From NCBI GenBank assembly GCA_033060915.1, contig CM065388.1, positions 30,592,001 through 30,656,000 of the forward strand: a stretch of DNA of 64,000 nucleotides, read 5' to 3'. The notes below the pieces were generated by a model, which did not search any database, was not told where the DNA came from, and saw only the letters and a list, made by a program, of their open reading frames with translations. This document shows, one piece after another, positions 13,741 through 24,799 of the stretch (the stretch's first letter is position 1; every line of letters starts with the position of its first letter). The position numbers and the translations under genes are program-made. Origin of the DNA: Euryodendron excelsum. Lineage: Eukaryota; Streptophyta; Magnoliopsida; Ericales; Pentaphylacaceae.

Positions 13741-13850
13741 TTATGATAGAATAAACTCCGCTGGGGGTAGGAGAACGGGATTTACTTCGTCCTTTCCTTC
13801 TCCTCCTTTTCTTTTTTAGTACTTCTTTTTCTTTTGAGCTTTATGTATTG
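13741..13850. other. Short unassigned segment between retroelement pieces
   Basis: 110 bp with a CT-rich stretch. It contains AACTCCGCTGGGG, which resembles the PBS of element B, but no LTR end precedes it, so I do not call it a PBS. Origin not recognised. Confidence 0.3.
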
Positions 13851-14466
13851 TGTAAGCACCCCATTTTTGCCTGCTCGGCAATCTCCGTCCCAACCGGACT
13901 CACATTGAAACTGAGATAGACACATTAAGGCCTAAACAGATTTTCTAATCTCAATCCAGTTAATCAACCACTTCACGGGCCAACCAGGCCTAATAGAGAC
14001 AAGATGACCAAATTGTCTTTGGGGCATTGCTCGGTCCAATTCAAGTTGACACGTCTTCTTAAAGATGGTAAGTCCATATTTCAACCTCAATTCAAGTTTA
14101 AATTCTAGTCTAGACTAGTCAAACTCAATCTAGCACGTCTTTCGAGAAAGTTAATCCCTCAGACGGTAAGTCCATCTAGTATAGCACGATTATTGAGAAA
14201 ACACAAAACCCCTTAGAGCGATAAGTCCCTTTACACTCGTCAACTAGGACGAAACCCAAGTGCCCGAGATGGTAGAGCAGTTCACTTTTGGCACTTGCTA
14301 GCCCGTTAACGTAGAATGTTCGCTATTTAGGCAGCTTCCCGACATTAGGCAGTCTCCGAAATAAACGCACACCGTCAAAGTAATGGAAACACATAAAAAT
14401 CGCAACCGTCAGGGTGACAGAAACACTCACAAATAGTTCAATATCAGGAATGCCAACAAACCTCGT
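13851..14466 (+). repeat. Tat/Ogre-like LTR, 5' fragment, inverted
   Basis: Begins TGTAAGCACCCCATTTTT in plus orientation and follows the U3 order of the family, including a single hairpin unit (ACGTCTTCTTAAAGATGG) with GTAAGT near 14050-14075. It breaks off at about 14466 within U3. Its orientation is opposite to element C's LTR, so the C region is rearranged rather than a simple element with two direct LTRs. Confidence 0.7.
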
Positions 14467-15285
14467 AAAAAGGTTTTAATATAGACTTTTGAAAGTCTTT
14501 TAAATATCTCAATTTCCTAAAATGATTCTAATCATGAAAGACTAGAACCATTCTAGGGTTGTGATTTTGAAAACAACTAGGGTTTGAAGCCCTAATATGG
14601 ACCTTGATGTTCTCATTGGATGTAACACTTTCCTAAAATAGCCCTAACCATGGAATGGCTAGAATCATATTAAGTTTGTGATTTAGAAAACAACTTTGAA
14701 AGAAAAGATTTTGAATGCAAGTTTTGAACGCAACCTTTAATGCAAGTTTGAAAACATCTTTGAATGCATGATTATGATAGCAACAAAGCAATAGGGACAT
14801 GACCATACAAGATTAGGTGTTACTACATAACCAAGGGAGCCAGACCCACACCATCTTAGGTTGAACTAAATGAAAATGCCTAACACGGTGATTTATGCCC
14901 GACATGGTGATTTCTTCCAAGGCCTTCCTAGGCATGAACCAGGTAGTCTATTATTTCAAGCATGCATGAAGAGGAGGTAAAAGATGGGGATTAAAATAGA
15001 AGAAAACCCAAGTAGGTAAGAAAGGAGAAGAGAAAGTGGGGGATTACATAAAAGCAAGTGGAACCCTACCTTGTCTTATTTTTTCTTTACTTCTTCAATG
15101 GATCCTTTGAACTTGTACTTGATAAATGCTTTGAGAGCTTCAATAGGGCAGCACTTGATCTTCAAAGAATACTTCGAGGCTAGGGTTTGAATGTATGGAT
15201 TGTATGGAGGCTAGGGTTTGAAAGAGGCTTGAGAAAATTAGGGTTTTGGTGCAACTCAAAGTATGTTGTCAGAGAGGTAGAGTTT
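14467..15285 (-). repeat. Older LTR D, continuation
   Basis: Starts at the block that should follow 8087 in LTR D and continues through the ATTCTAATCATG, GGACATGACCATACAAG and AGAGAAAGTGGGGG blocks to the CTAGGGTTTG leader. The similarity ends at about 15285, just before the expected TATA box. The rest of D's U3 is not seen to the right. Confidence 0.6.
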
Positions 15286-15757
15286 GTAATATCTTGAAAA
15301 TTTTCGATGACGTTACAATTATTTATTGCTAGACCCATGCTAGTTTTACTAAGATAGATATTTGAGGTGCTGATTATTTTTAAGAGCACGTGTGACTTAT
15401 TACCTAATTTATTTTTTATGTTAATATTAATTGTGGTTAAGATGATTTTAAGGTTAGATTATATAGTAGAATTTTGGTAGTGTGAGGAATTGATTTGTCA
15501 AGCTATAATTAGTTCATGCAAGATAATAGTATTAAAATGGATGTGTCATTTGGTTGACGGAATTAAGGGAGATGAATTGCTGGAGTATTAGGCCGCATCA
15601 TGTGAAGTTAACAGCTAGAACATTATGTGTCAACCATTAAACCTATCACCATGTGAAGGTAGCATGTGGCTATTAAGGTGTCAAGGCATGATTAATGCTT
15701 CCCATGCAATCTAACAAGTGTGGGATAAGTGACAAAGCCTAAGGCAATTCTAATGCC

Positions 15758-15766
15758 TATATAAAG
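15758..15766 (+). promoter_or_regulatory. Candidate TATA box
   Basis: TATATAAAG about 65 bp upstream of the GA microsatellite. Whether it still serves a transcript is unknown; nothing downstream codes for a recognisable protein. Confidence 0.35.
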
Positions 15767-15826
15767 GGGTCATTTGGCTAATGTGTCTCACACCTAGCTA
15801 TAGCTATAGCTTCACAGAGCATAGAA

Positions 15827-15828
<2 letters not shown>

Positions 15829-15890
<62 letters not shown>
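15829..15890. repeat. (GA)n microsatellite
   Basis: About 31 uninterrupted dinucleotide repeats, followed by a degenerate purine tract to about 15965. Confidence 0.95.
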
Positions 15891-15892
<2 letters not shown>

Positions 15893-16343
15893 GAGAGGGA
15901 GAGGAGAAATGGGAGGAAAGAAAGGAAGGAAGGAAGGAAAAAAAAATAGGGGTAAAGGAAAAAGAAATTATAGGAAAATTTAATTACTTTGATTTTAGTT
16001 TATATAAAATTATGTGGAGAGCTGTGGTGATCTCGTCAAACTTAGTGGAAATCACTTCAGGTAACCAGGTTGTATACAATATGATCATTTCTAAATCTCT
16101 TTGCAAAGAGTTTAATCCTATTATTTTTTAAATTATATTCTTGTTGGATATTCATACTTGGTGTTTAATTCCCTGATTACATTTATTGTTAGATCTATTA
16201 AATTTCTTCTGGCACATTCTTGATTATAGTGATCATTGATAAACTCACTGATAAAATAAAAAAAAATTGATGGGTTATGTTTTGGCTAATGTGTTGTGGA
16301 ACTAATTAGTACATGTACAAATGCACCTGTTGGCCTGTTGTAG

Positions 16344-17045
16344 CACTACAAGAAATTGGCCTTTTAGCAAGGAAAGTATTAGCGAGGGAATCGAATTTCA
16401 TGCTGAAAGTACCTCTTTAGCAGGGAAAACCACGATTCCTTGACAAAGTCTTCAAATCACCACATTTACCAACAAATGCAGAAATTTGTCGCTAAAACTC
16501 GTCGCAAAATCTTTGGCGGGATTTTTTTTTGGGTAGAATGTGTGGCGGGAAACTAAATTTGCAACAAAAAGTGACATTCCTCGTGAATGCTTATTTAAGG
16601 TAAAAGTATTAGCAAGGGGAAAAATAAATCGTTACCAAAAGGTTTTGTAAAAGAATTTTTACGACAAAAGCATTTGCTCGCAAAAAAACTCAATAACCTT
16701 TCGCAACAAAGTTTGCGTTTGTCACAAATGCTAAGAGTGTAAATATTTCTCAAGGCACATTGTTCCTCACTAGTAGTATAATATAAAGTTGTTAGCGAGG
16801 AACTCATAGATTCGTTACTAAAAGAAGTAATCACTTTATATTATAGTAACGACATACAAATGTCCTCGGTAATGGTGATCACAAAAATAACTAGGGGTAA
16901 TTATTTTGTTCAGTGGGAAAGATTTATTAGCAAGGAGTGATAAATTTCCTTGCTAATGGTGATCATAAGTTAGTCTTTAGTAAGGAAATTGTACATTGCT
17001 CGTTAGAAGTAGCAATCATAGATGAAGGCTATTAATTTATGCTAG
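16344..17045 (+). mobile_element. CACTA transposon terminal fragment
   Basis: CACTACAAGAAATT at 16344 is the typical terminal inverted repeat of En/Spm (CACTA) elements, preceded by TAG. The following 600 bp carry many variants of a short subterminal motif (TTAGCGAGG, TTAGCAAGG, TCGTTACTA in both orientations), as such ends do. I did not find the opposite terminus in the window and no transposase is visible, so this is an end fragment or a deleted copy. Confidence 0.65.
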
Positions 17046-17400
17046 TTATCATACAATTTTTTATTTTTTTAAAATTGAAAGGTAATTAGAGGTAAAGTGG
17101 ACATATAGCCTATTAGTCACCAAACCGGTTGAAGTTGACTAGTAATTCATAGTGCTTAATTTGGGACTCAGTCATTAAATTATAAGAAATGAACCTAATC
17201 TCGTAAGCTACATACCTATCATTTATAACTAGTTGTTACATAAATATTTGTTTATTTAAAATAGTACTTATGGGTTAAATGTATGAATTTGAGCATTTAA
17301 ATTGTTTTTGGAATAGGGATTGAGAAATTAAGTTTAGACATAATTACCAAAGAGCTCAGATACTAGGCTAAGCGCCTCAACCCTATGTCCACACCCTAAT
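17046..17400. other. AT-rich intergenic DNA
   Basis: Nothing recognisable. The last five bases, CTAAT, are the left target-site duplication of the solo LTR that follows. Confidence 0.5.
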
Positions 17401-17573
17401 TGTGACATCCCAAACCTCTATCTAATTATATTAATGATAATTTGAAGTGTGTATAATTTTTAGTGTTATTATTCCTTCTTTTGGGGCAAAAAATGACCAA
17501 TGAGAAGTTGTGTTGTAACTTATATTGGAGGTGTGAGACACATGAGATTATTTCCCATGTGTGTTTTCCTATA

Positions 17574-17611
17574 ACACACAAAATACACACACACATACAC
17601 ACACACACACC
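17574..17611. repeat. (CA)n microsatellite
   Basis: Nearly pure CA/TACA repeat within the solo LTR. Confidence 0.85.
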
Positions 17612-17939
17612 ACAATCGGTGGATTACCTTGAATTTCAACCCACAATCGGTGGATTATCTTGAGTCCCAATTACCTTGAATTTGAGAGCTTATAGCTTAA
17701 TATTGGAGAATTGGAGATTTAGGGGTTGAAAACCCCAAATATATGAAATGTTAGGGTTTTGAATCTTTTCCTTAGATCCCTTTTGATTTAATTGTTATTT
17801 ATCTCCCATTTTGAGTTATTGTCATCTTTTTGGGTCAATCTTTGAACCCTAGAAGCATTGGCCAAGTTTGGTAGAGTTTGAAATGGTTTAGATTGAAAAT
17901 CTAAGGTTTGGAGAACCCATTTTCTTGAACAAAATATGT

Positions 17940-18165
17940 AGGGACCGTCAAGACGGCGTGTTTTAGCATCCTGACGATCAATTTTGAAGTATTGGAGTAG
18001 CCACGGGTCGTCAGGACGCAACATTTTATGTCTTGTCGATGGTGCTTTTGATGTATCAAACCCTCGGGTCGTCAGGACTCAACATTTTGTGTCATGACGA
18101 TGGTATTTTTGGCGAAAAGTTAGCCTCGGGTCGTCAGGACGCCCTTGCTGACGCTCGTGTGCCCC
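17940..18165 (+). repeat. ~61-bp tandem repeat in solo LTR
   Basis: TCGGGTCGTCAGGAC begins units near 18005, 18066 and 18127, with a more diverged unit near 17942. Each unit carries a GTCAGGAC...TGACGATGG pair that can form a weak inverted repeat. Confidence 0.65.
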
Positions 18166-20010
18166 AACACTGTTTGGCAAAACGGGCATAACCTTTTCTA
18201 GAAAACTCGGATTGATGCACCGTTTAAAGTGTTAAAAAGTAGACTCATAAAAATTTTTACTCATATAAAGTTTGCTCTCTAATTCATTATAGATTGAGAA
18301 TTATGGAAGTTTAAATTTGACCCAAAATCCTTGCCAACAACATTATTTTTCAAAATTTTAGTCCACCTTCTGTGAGGCATAACTTCTTCACCTAAATGTG
18401 TTTTAGCCCATGACCTATCAAATTAAAAACTTTTTAAGCCTATTTTCAAATGGAATTAGCCTTTGGTGTGAACTCATCATTGAGAGGTGATTGGGACTCG
18501 ATGGAGGAGTCGACGTTCCGGCTTTCATGTTCAAATCGCAACTTCATGTTCTTATTTTACACCGGGGCTTGTCCTAGAGTTTACCCTCACTCTCTCGTTG
18601 TGAGAATGAGGTGTTATTGAGCCGGGGCCGAGGGGTTTATGTGCTTAGTGTTGACTTATGTGTTATTGCTTTGTCTTAGAACCTTGTATTGATATTTCTA
18701 TGCTTCTATGTGCATTTTGTGTAGGAACACCTTGTTTATCACCCATTGAATCGGAGAGAGGTGAGTAACAATATGCCATGAGTAAAAATCCAGTATTTTC
18801 TAAATGTTTTAAGTTCACCTCTATATCATGAATGTTTACCATACATTTCAATGCATCAATGCTACGTTCAATTACAAATGTCATATTTCAAATGCATGCA
18901 AGTTATATTTATGTTATGAATAAAAACCATGGACTATAATGTTTAAAAGAAAGATATGCTAAGTTTCTGATGTATAGTGCCAACTGGGGTCTTCTCGTGG
19001 GAAGACCTTAATCTAGCTCGATAGTCCTACGATAGGGGACGAGAAATAAACTATTTACGTTGGGAGACGTCCCTAGCCTAAAGAGCCTTAGCATGACCTA
19101 TATGGTTACTATGGAGCCTAGCTCATATGTCGAGTTATAGCATACTTATGTATTGAACCGAGAACCATGATATGTTCACATGTTTTACGACAAGTTATGA
19201 AATGCTACATCAAGAATAATGTTATGTTGCATCTCTTCTTATGATACTATGTTTTGAAATGTTGAAACATTTCAAATGATGTTTACGTTAGCTATGAGTT
19301 TCAAGTACACGCTTTATATGTTCAAAAGTTCATTCCCTTATGCATAAATGATTATCTATCCTTGTATGTTGGATATAATTGCTAGTCCATGATATTTTCT
19401 CGCTCATGCATCATTGTTATTCACTAAGCATTAGCATACGTTTTCTCAAATGATTTTCAGGTAGCCAATCCGGAAGGCCCTAAAGCGAGGCCATATGTGG
19501 ATTTTGAGATACGGCCCACGGGCCTATGTTTTATATAATATTTGAGGGCTTGGCCCAATGTTTTGTAATGATATAATGCTATAACTTTGGTGGACCTTGA
19601 TTTGGTCCTTACGTATGTTATGGTTTGAATTAGGCACAGCTCTACCATGTATAACACGGATTATATTTTCAAGTTATTAAAAGTTATATTTTCCACAATT
19701 ATGCATCATTCTAAATGATTATGCACAGATGATCAATCAGTTTATGTAATGCGGCGTTAGGTAGCCTTGCTACTAGTCGGTCACGTACCCCAAACCCGTA
19801 TAGGCCGGGTTATGGGGCGTGACACTAATTGTACGAACATTATAGGAGGACTTTTTATATGCTACAGAAATAGATATCTAACACGACTACATGTATTTAG
19901 TGCTTCCCCTTTTCATGTACTTAATAGTTTATAGATTATATAATGTTTTGAAAGTCAGATGGAAAGATCAATTATACCTTCACCACGTATGGGAAATGAT
20001 TTTTCCAAAT

Positions 20011-20299
20011 TAGGGATGTTCAAAAATCCATTCGACCTGCCAACTCGAACCCAAACTGAATCAAAATTGTTTTCAAGATTTGTGAATCTAGCTTTGGCAG
20101 TTTGGTTCGTGAATCACTACCTTAAATGGCCCAAACCGACCCAACCCATCACTTCTACACAAATTCATCAGGCCAAACCCAAACCCAACTGACCCAAACC
20201 CAACCCAAACCGAGTTGAAATCGGTTCCATTGTTTCTGAACCTGAGCTTGGCGATTCAAATAGTGGGTCACTACCCAACCCGACCTGTGAACACTCCTA
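20011..20299. mobile_element. hAT-like MITE
   Basis: 289 bp bounded by TAGGGATGTTCA and TGAACACTCCTA, imperfect inverted repeats of the TAGGGGTGTTCA type found in plant hAT MITEs. The 8-bp flanks (TTCCAAAT and GTCCAAAC) share six bases, consistent with an old hAT-type duplication. The interior is rich in AACCCAAACC and is non-coding. Confidence 0.6.
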
Positions 20300-20782
20300 G
20301 TCCAAACCCATAAAACTAAACTACTTTAATTACCGGCTTAAAAAACAAAATCAGATAAGTAACTATTAAACAACCAATCCATTTGAGTTGCTCACGGATC
20401 AACCTAGCCAGTCGATTCAACAATTGGTATGATGGACTTTCATATGTTTTGAATAATAAAATTTAAAATAAGATTTGATTTGGTGGGATTTGAAAAAGAA
20501 AAATGAAAAACCTTGAAATCCTTTGGAAAAAATAGTCGAATTTCATGTGAATTAGAAATAATAAATTATTAATTAGTAGGTAGTTACAACCTTGCCCTCC
20601 CTTTCTTTTTTAAGTTTCTCTGACTAGCCTAATCTAGGGGCGTTGTTGTCATCAAAATATTTTCCTTTTCTATTCCTCATTAAAAAATAAGAAGAATTAA
20701 AATTCTTTATTTTAGTTCTTGTAAATTAATTCCTCCAAACACAAAAAGCAGATTATCATAGAAACCATTCCCTTTGCCATTT
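20300..20782. other. Intergenic, nothing recognised
   Basis: AT-rich sequence without repeats, RNA genes or domains that I can identify. Confidence 0.5.
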
Positions 20783-20865
20783 CACTACAAGAAATTGCAC
20801 ATTTTGATGTTACAATTGACCATAGGGAATTTGATGTTACAATTGAGAAAAATTATGAACCAAAG
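20783..20865 (+). mobile_element. CACTA terminal inverted repeat, remnant
   Basis: CACTACAAGAAATTGC followed by a duplicated TTTGATGTTACAATTGA block (about 20803 and 20832). It has the same orientation as the terminus at 16344, so the two are not the ends of one element. Confidence 0.5.
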
Positions 20866-21442
20866 AGAGTTTAAATATAAAATATAAAGGTAAAGAGTAT
20901 AATTTACCCATATATATTTGAACAAAAGATGTATGCTATTAAGCTCCCATATGCATGGAATCAACCATTGCCAATTAAATTTTCGTGATAAATATAGTGG
21001 TGTTAGGGTTGCTTCTTAAAAAAATGTTACATGTCATAAGGCTAAGGGTCTGTACCTATTTTTATTTTTTATTTTTTTGGTTTTTTTTAATTATAAGTAA
21101 AAAAGTTAAATTTTTTTTATTTTTATAAATTAAAGATAAATAAATAAGTAAATAAGTAAAATGAAAAAAAGTTAAAAAAGAAATTTAAAAAAATTAGACG
21201 AAAAAATTCTACCAAACAATTACTTAGCTATTTTTAAAATAATATTTTTAAATTTTTTAAAAGGTCACCTGAAGCAAGCTACAACCGGAACCAAACACCA
21301 TATATTTGGAGAGCAAACGCCTAGGAGGGTCAAGGAGGCAGCCTTCTCGAAAGCCAATATAGTTTCATCCCTCGCTTCACTTTCCTCCTAAACCTCTATC
21401 TCTCTCTCTCTCTCCCTCCGCTTTCTATCTCTAACAGGGAAA
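20866..21442 (+). other. Upstream region of the malate dehydrogenase pseudogene
   Basis: AT-rich sequence with long T and A runs, then a leader-like stretch from about 21300 ending in a short CT microsatellite (21401-21420) before the former start codon. No convincing TATA box was located. Confidence 0.4.
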
Positions 21443-21698
21443 ATGAAGCCATCAATGTTCAGATCCTCAGCAACAACACTCAGAAGAGCTTCGTCACCAT
21501 CTTCAAATCGCCTCATTCGCTGATGCTACTCCTCTGACGCGAAACCCAACCGCAAGGTTGCAGTTCTCGGCGCTGTCGGCGACATTGGCGAACCTCTCGC
21601 CCTCCTTATGAAGCTCAATCCCCTCGTCTCCTCTCTCACGTTCTGCGATATTGCCGGCACCCCCGACGTCGACGGCAGCCACATCAACACCCATGCTA

Positions 21699-21700
<2 letters not shown>
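21443..21700 (+). pseudogene. Malate dehydrogenase pseudogene exon 1
   Basis: Encodes a Ser/Arg-rich transit-peptide-like start (MKPSMFRSSATTLRRAS), a stop at 21521-21523, then [20 protein letters not shown]. This matches the dinucleotide-binding GxxGxxG region of plant mitochondrial MDH, with D and E at positions usually G and Q. The segment after DIAGTPDV is a few residues shorter than in the family. The exon ends at ...HAN before GTCTCT. Confidence 0.9.

Positions 21701-21701
<1 letters not shown>

Positions 21702-21732
<31 letters not shown>
21702..21732. repeat. (CT)n microsatellite in intron 1
   Basis: Pure CT run starting at the second base of the intron, directly abutting the splice donor. 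Expansion here may have altered the donor context. Confidence 0.95.
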
Positions 21733-21733
<1 letters not shown>

Positions 21734-21825
21734 GTATATACATACATACATATGTATTTACGTATTTCATTTATGCGTATGGATATGTGAGTGAATTATT
21801 GGGGTTCTGCTGTGGTTTTTGATAG

Positions 21826-22026
<201 letters not shown>

Positions 22027-22349
22027 TAGATCACTCAACTAAGGATTTTTTGTATAATATATTTACAATACTGCTGTGTTGGGAATTGTGAGTTAGTCTG
22101 TGCTTTATTTCACTAGATCACTTGACTGGCGATTCTATTCGAAACATCATAGATTATTGTAAGCACCCCATTTTTGACCGCTCGGCAGTCTCCACTCCGT
22201 CCAAACTTGAGTTCAAGTCATTATGGGCATATTTCGGATCAAAATCAACTTCCAAGTCTAATTTTGTCCATTCATTGCTTTGCGGGCCAACCAGGCCCAA
22301 ATAAAGACAAAATGATCGAAATGCCCTTAAGGGCATTATTCAGTCCAAT

Positions 22350-22815
22350 TCCAATAGGCACGTTTTTCCGAAGACGTTAAGTTCCCTTTCCAATTCCAAA
22401 TTAGGCGCGTCTTTCCGAAGACGATAACTCCCCTTACCAATTCGAAATTAGGCACGTCTTTCCGAAGACGGTAAGTCCCCTTTCCAATTCCAAATTAGAC
22501 GCATCTTTCTAAAGATGGTAAGTCCCCTTTCTAATTCCAAATCAGGCATGTATTTCCGAAGACAGTAAGTCCCCTTTCTAATTCCAAACTGGGCATGTCT
22601 TTCCGAAGACGGTAAGTCCCCTTTCCAATTCCAAATTAGGCACGTCTTTTCGAAGACGGTAAGTCCCCTTTCCAATTCCAAATTAGGCGCGTCTTTCTAA
22701 AGATGGTAAGTCCCCTTTCTAATTCCAAATCAGGCACGTCTTTTTGAAGACGGTAAGTCCCCTTTCCAATTCCAAATTAGGCGCGTCTTTCTGAAGACGA
22801 TAAGTCCCCCTTCCA
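22350..22815 (+). repeat. 47-bp tandem array in A 5' LTR U3
   Basis: About ten units with a period of 47 bp. Each contains GCACGTCTTTCCGAAGACGG, a 6-bp-stem hairpin with a 4-base loop, followed by GTAAGTCCCC and a CCAATTCCAAATT spacer. The 3' LTR has only about five units, so the array changed in number after insertion or through unequal exchange. Confidence 0.9.
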
Positions 22816-24098
22816 AGTCCAATTCCAATTCCAATCCCCCTCTTGAGACAGTTGATTCCTCGAGACGGTCTGGCATGTTTTCTGAAGAAAATCTCTTTGG
22901 AATGGTAAGTCCCTTTAAACCTGTCGACCAGGATGAGACCCCAAGTCCCCTAGATGGTAGAACGTTCCACATTTCACGCTTGCTAGCCCGCCAATGCAGA
23001 AATGTCCGTTTAGGCACGCCTTCCGAGAAAGTTGATTCTTAGGCGCTAAGTCCCTTTAGCAGCTTCCTAAGATCAGGCAATCTCGGGAATGATCGCGAAC
23101 CGTCAGAGTAGCAAAAATACTCGCAAACATCACAACCGTCAGGGAAATACTCGCAAACAGGTTGATATAGGGAATTGCCAACAAACCCCTGTATCATGCG
23201 ACCACCGTCAGAGTGGCGGAAACACTCAAAAGCCAGGTCAACACCAGTGCCTGCCAGCCCACTTCGGTAAAAAATGACCAAACTGTCCCTAGGGCCATTT
23301 TTTGGCACGTTTCTTGAGAGCACACCTAAGTTCTCAGAATGGTAAGTCCACCCTTTCAAGATCATTCTAGAGATGATCCGGCATGATTAGCTACCCTCTA
23401 GCCAGTTTTGGGTCAATTCTAAATGCCCCTAGGCATCCGAATGCCCTGGGAACCACACCAGCCCTGGGTATCAAACCGGTAACTTCTCGAGAATGCCTCC
23501 TACAGTATTCTCAACCTTTCTTTACCTTTTCGGATCATTCCGATTCAGTTTCGGCAAACCTGGTGCAAAATAACCGTTTTGCCCCTAGTGGGCCGGTCGC
23601 CTTTTCCGACCACACCGGCTCTGGGTATCAAACCGGCAGCCTTTGGGAACATTCTAAATAATGTTTCCAAATCTCGAGTCTTCTTCCAGGACATTCTGAG
23701 TCCGTCCCGGTAGCTTTCCGATCTAGTTGACCGTTTTGCCCCTAATGGCCCGGTTAACCCTTCTGACAATTCTTGTCATCATTTTTCAAGTCAAATACCT
23801 TCGGGACACTAATACAGGTGTTTCTGTCCTTTTTCGGCATTTTAGGCCTATCCCGGCTCCTTAAAATCATTTCCAGACATTTCGGAGTCACTCCTAGTAA
23901 AGTCAGGCTAAAAATTGCATGGTAGTCATTAGTACAGGTGCCCAAATCTTCCCAAGTTACGTTGCTTACCGACCTTAAAACTTTCCTAACTGTCTGGTGC
24001 CACTGCTAGCCAAGAAATGGCTTGGCACCACTCCTAGTGGCGCCAAGAGAAAATTTGGCCTGGCGCCACTGCAACAGGCGCTAGGTCTATCCCATCTC

Positions 24099-24106
24099 TA
24101 TAAATA
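24099..24106 (+). promoter_or_regulatory. Element A 5' LTR TATA box
   Basis: TATAAATA after the GCGCCACTGCAACAGGCGC-type block, conserved in all LTRs of the family. This is the likely promoter of the gag transcript; it would place U3 at about 1.95 kb. Confidence 0.65.
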
Positions 24107-24799
24107 CAGAGCCTCTTCCAACGTGAAGAAGGTCTGCAAACTCAATCTAAAAACCCTAATATTCGATATACAGATCTCATATACTCCTAAAACCCTAGCT
24201 TCCCTAGGTTTTCCAAACCCTAGCCTCTTATACACTCCTATACACTCTCATACACTTATACACAAGCCTCCAACCCTCCATTAAAGACTTGGATTGCTGC
24301 AACTACGAAGATTTGAAGACCGAAGACAAACTGTTGAAGATTAAAGTGAGGATCGAAGCAAGACAAACAAAGCAAAGCGTGCAAAGCTAAGCAAAATAAA
24401 AAGACACAAGGTAGACTTCTTATTTAAATTTCTGCACTTCCCCCCTCTCTCTTCTCTCTCCTAACCCTCTTGGGTTTTCTCTATTTTAATCTCCCATCTC
24501 TTTCCCCCCCTTTCTTTACATGCTTGAAACAAGGGGACTCCCGATCCATGTGTAGGATTAGACTATTGGAGGGTCACCGTGTTAGGGGCTTTCTTTTAGT
24601 CTAACCAGAGACCACATGGGTTCGGCCCCCTTAATTATGTGATGAAGTTTTACCTAGGGTGATTCTAGCCTTTCCATGGCTAAGGTTGCTTTAAGAAAGT
24701 GCTATATTTAAAGTGACCAACATGGTCCATATTTTCAACTCCTTGTTGTTTTCAACACCACTTTCTTAAAGTGGTTCTAGCCTTCTTATGGACAGAATC

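Larger units (their letters stand above)
15286..16343 (+). other. Intergenic stretch, possibly a decayed LTR
   Basis: No protein domain is readable. It begins TGTAATATC, has a TATATAAAG box at 15758 and then a long GA microsatellite followed by a G/A-rich stretch, as in some chromovirus LTRs or a 5' untranslated leader. No matching second end or target-site duplication was found, so this stays unassigned. The 116-codon open frame across the GA repeat is composition-driven. Confidence 0.35.
17401..19824 (+). mobile_element. Chromovirus-like solo LTR with intact target-site duplication
   Basis: Starts TGTGACATCCCAAACC and ends GGGGCGTGACA, the terminal style of Tekay/Del-type chromovirus LTRs. 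It is flanked by the identical 5-bp duplication CTAAT (17396-17400 and 19825-19829). At 2424 bp with no internal gag/pol on either side, it is a complete solo LTR, the usual product of recombination between the two LTRs of one element. It contains a CA microsatellite and a short tandem repeat. The family name is inferred from the termini only. Confidence 0.85.

Noticed and set aside
13741..13780. PBS-like AACTCCGCTGGGG
   Set aside because: There is no LTR end directly upstream, and it lies in the rearranged tail of element C.
15781..16131. 116-codon frame with an Arg-Glu repeat
   Set aside because: Produced by the GA microsatellite; no homology or splice context.
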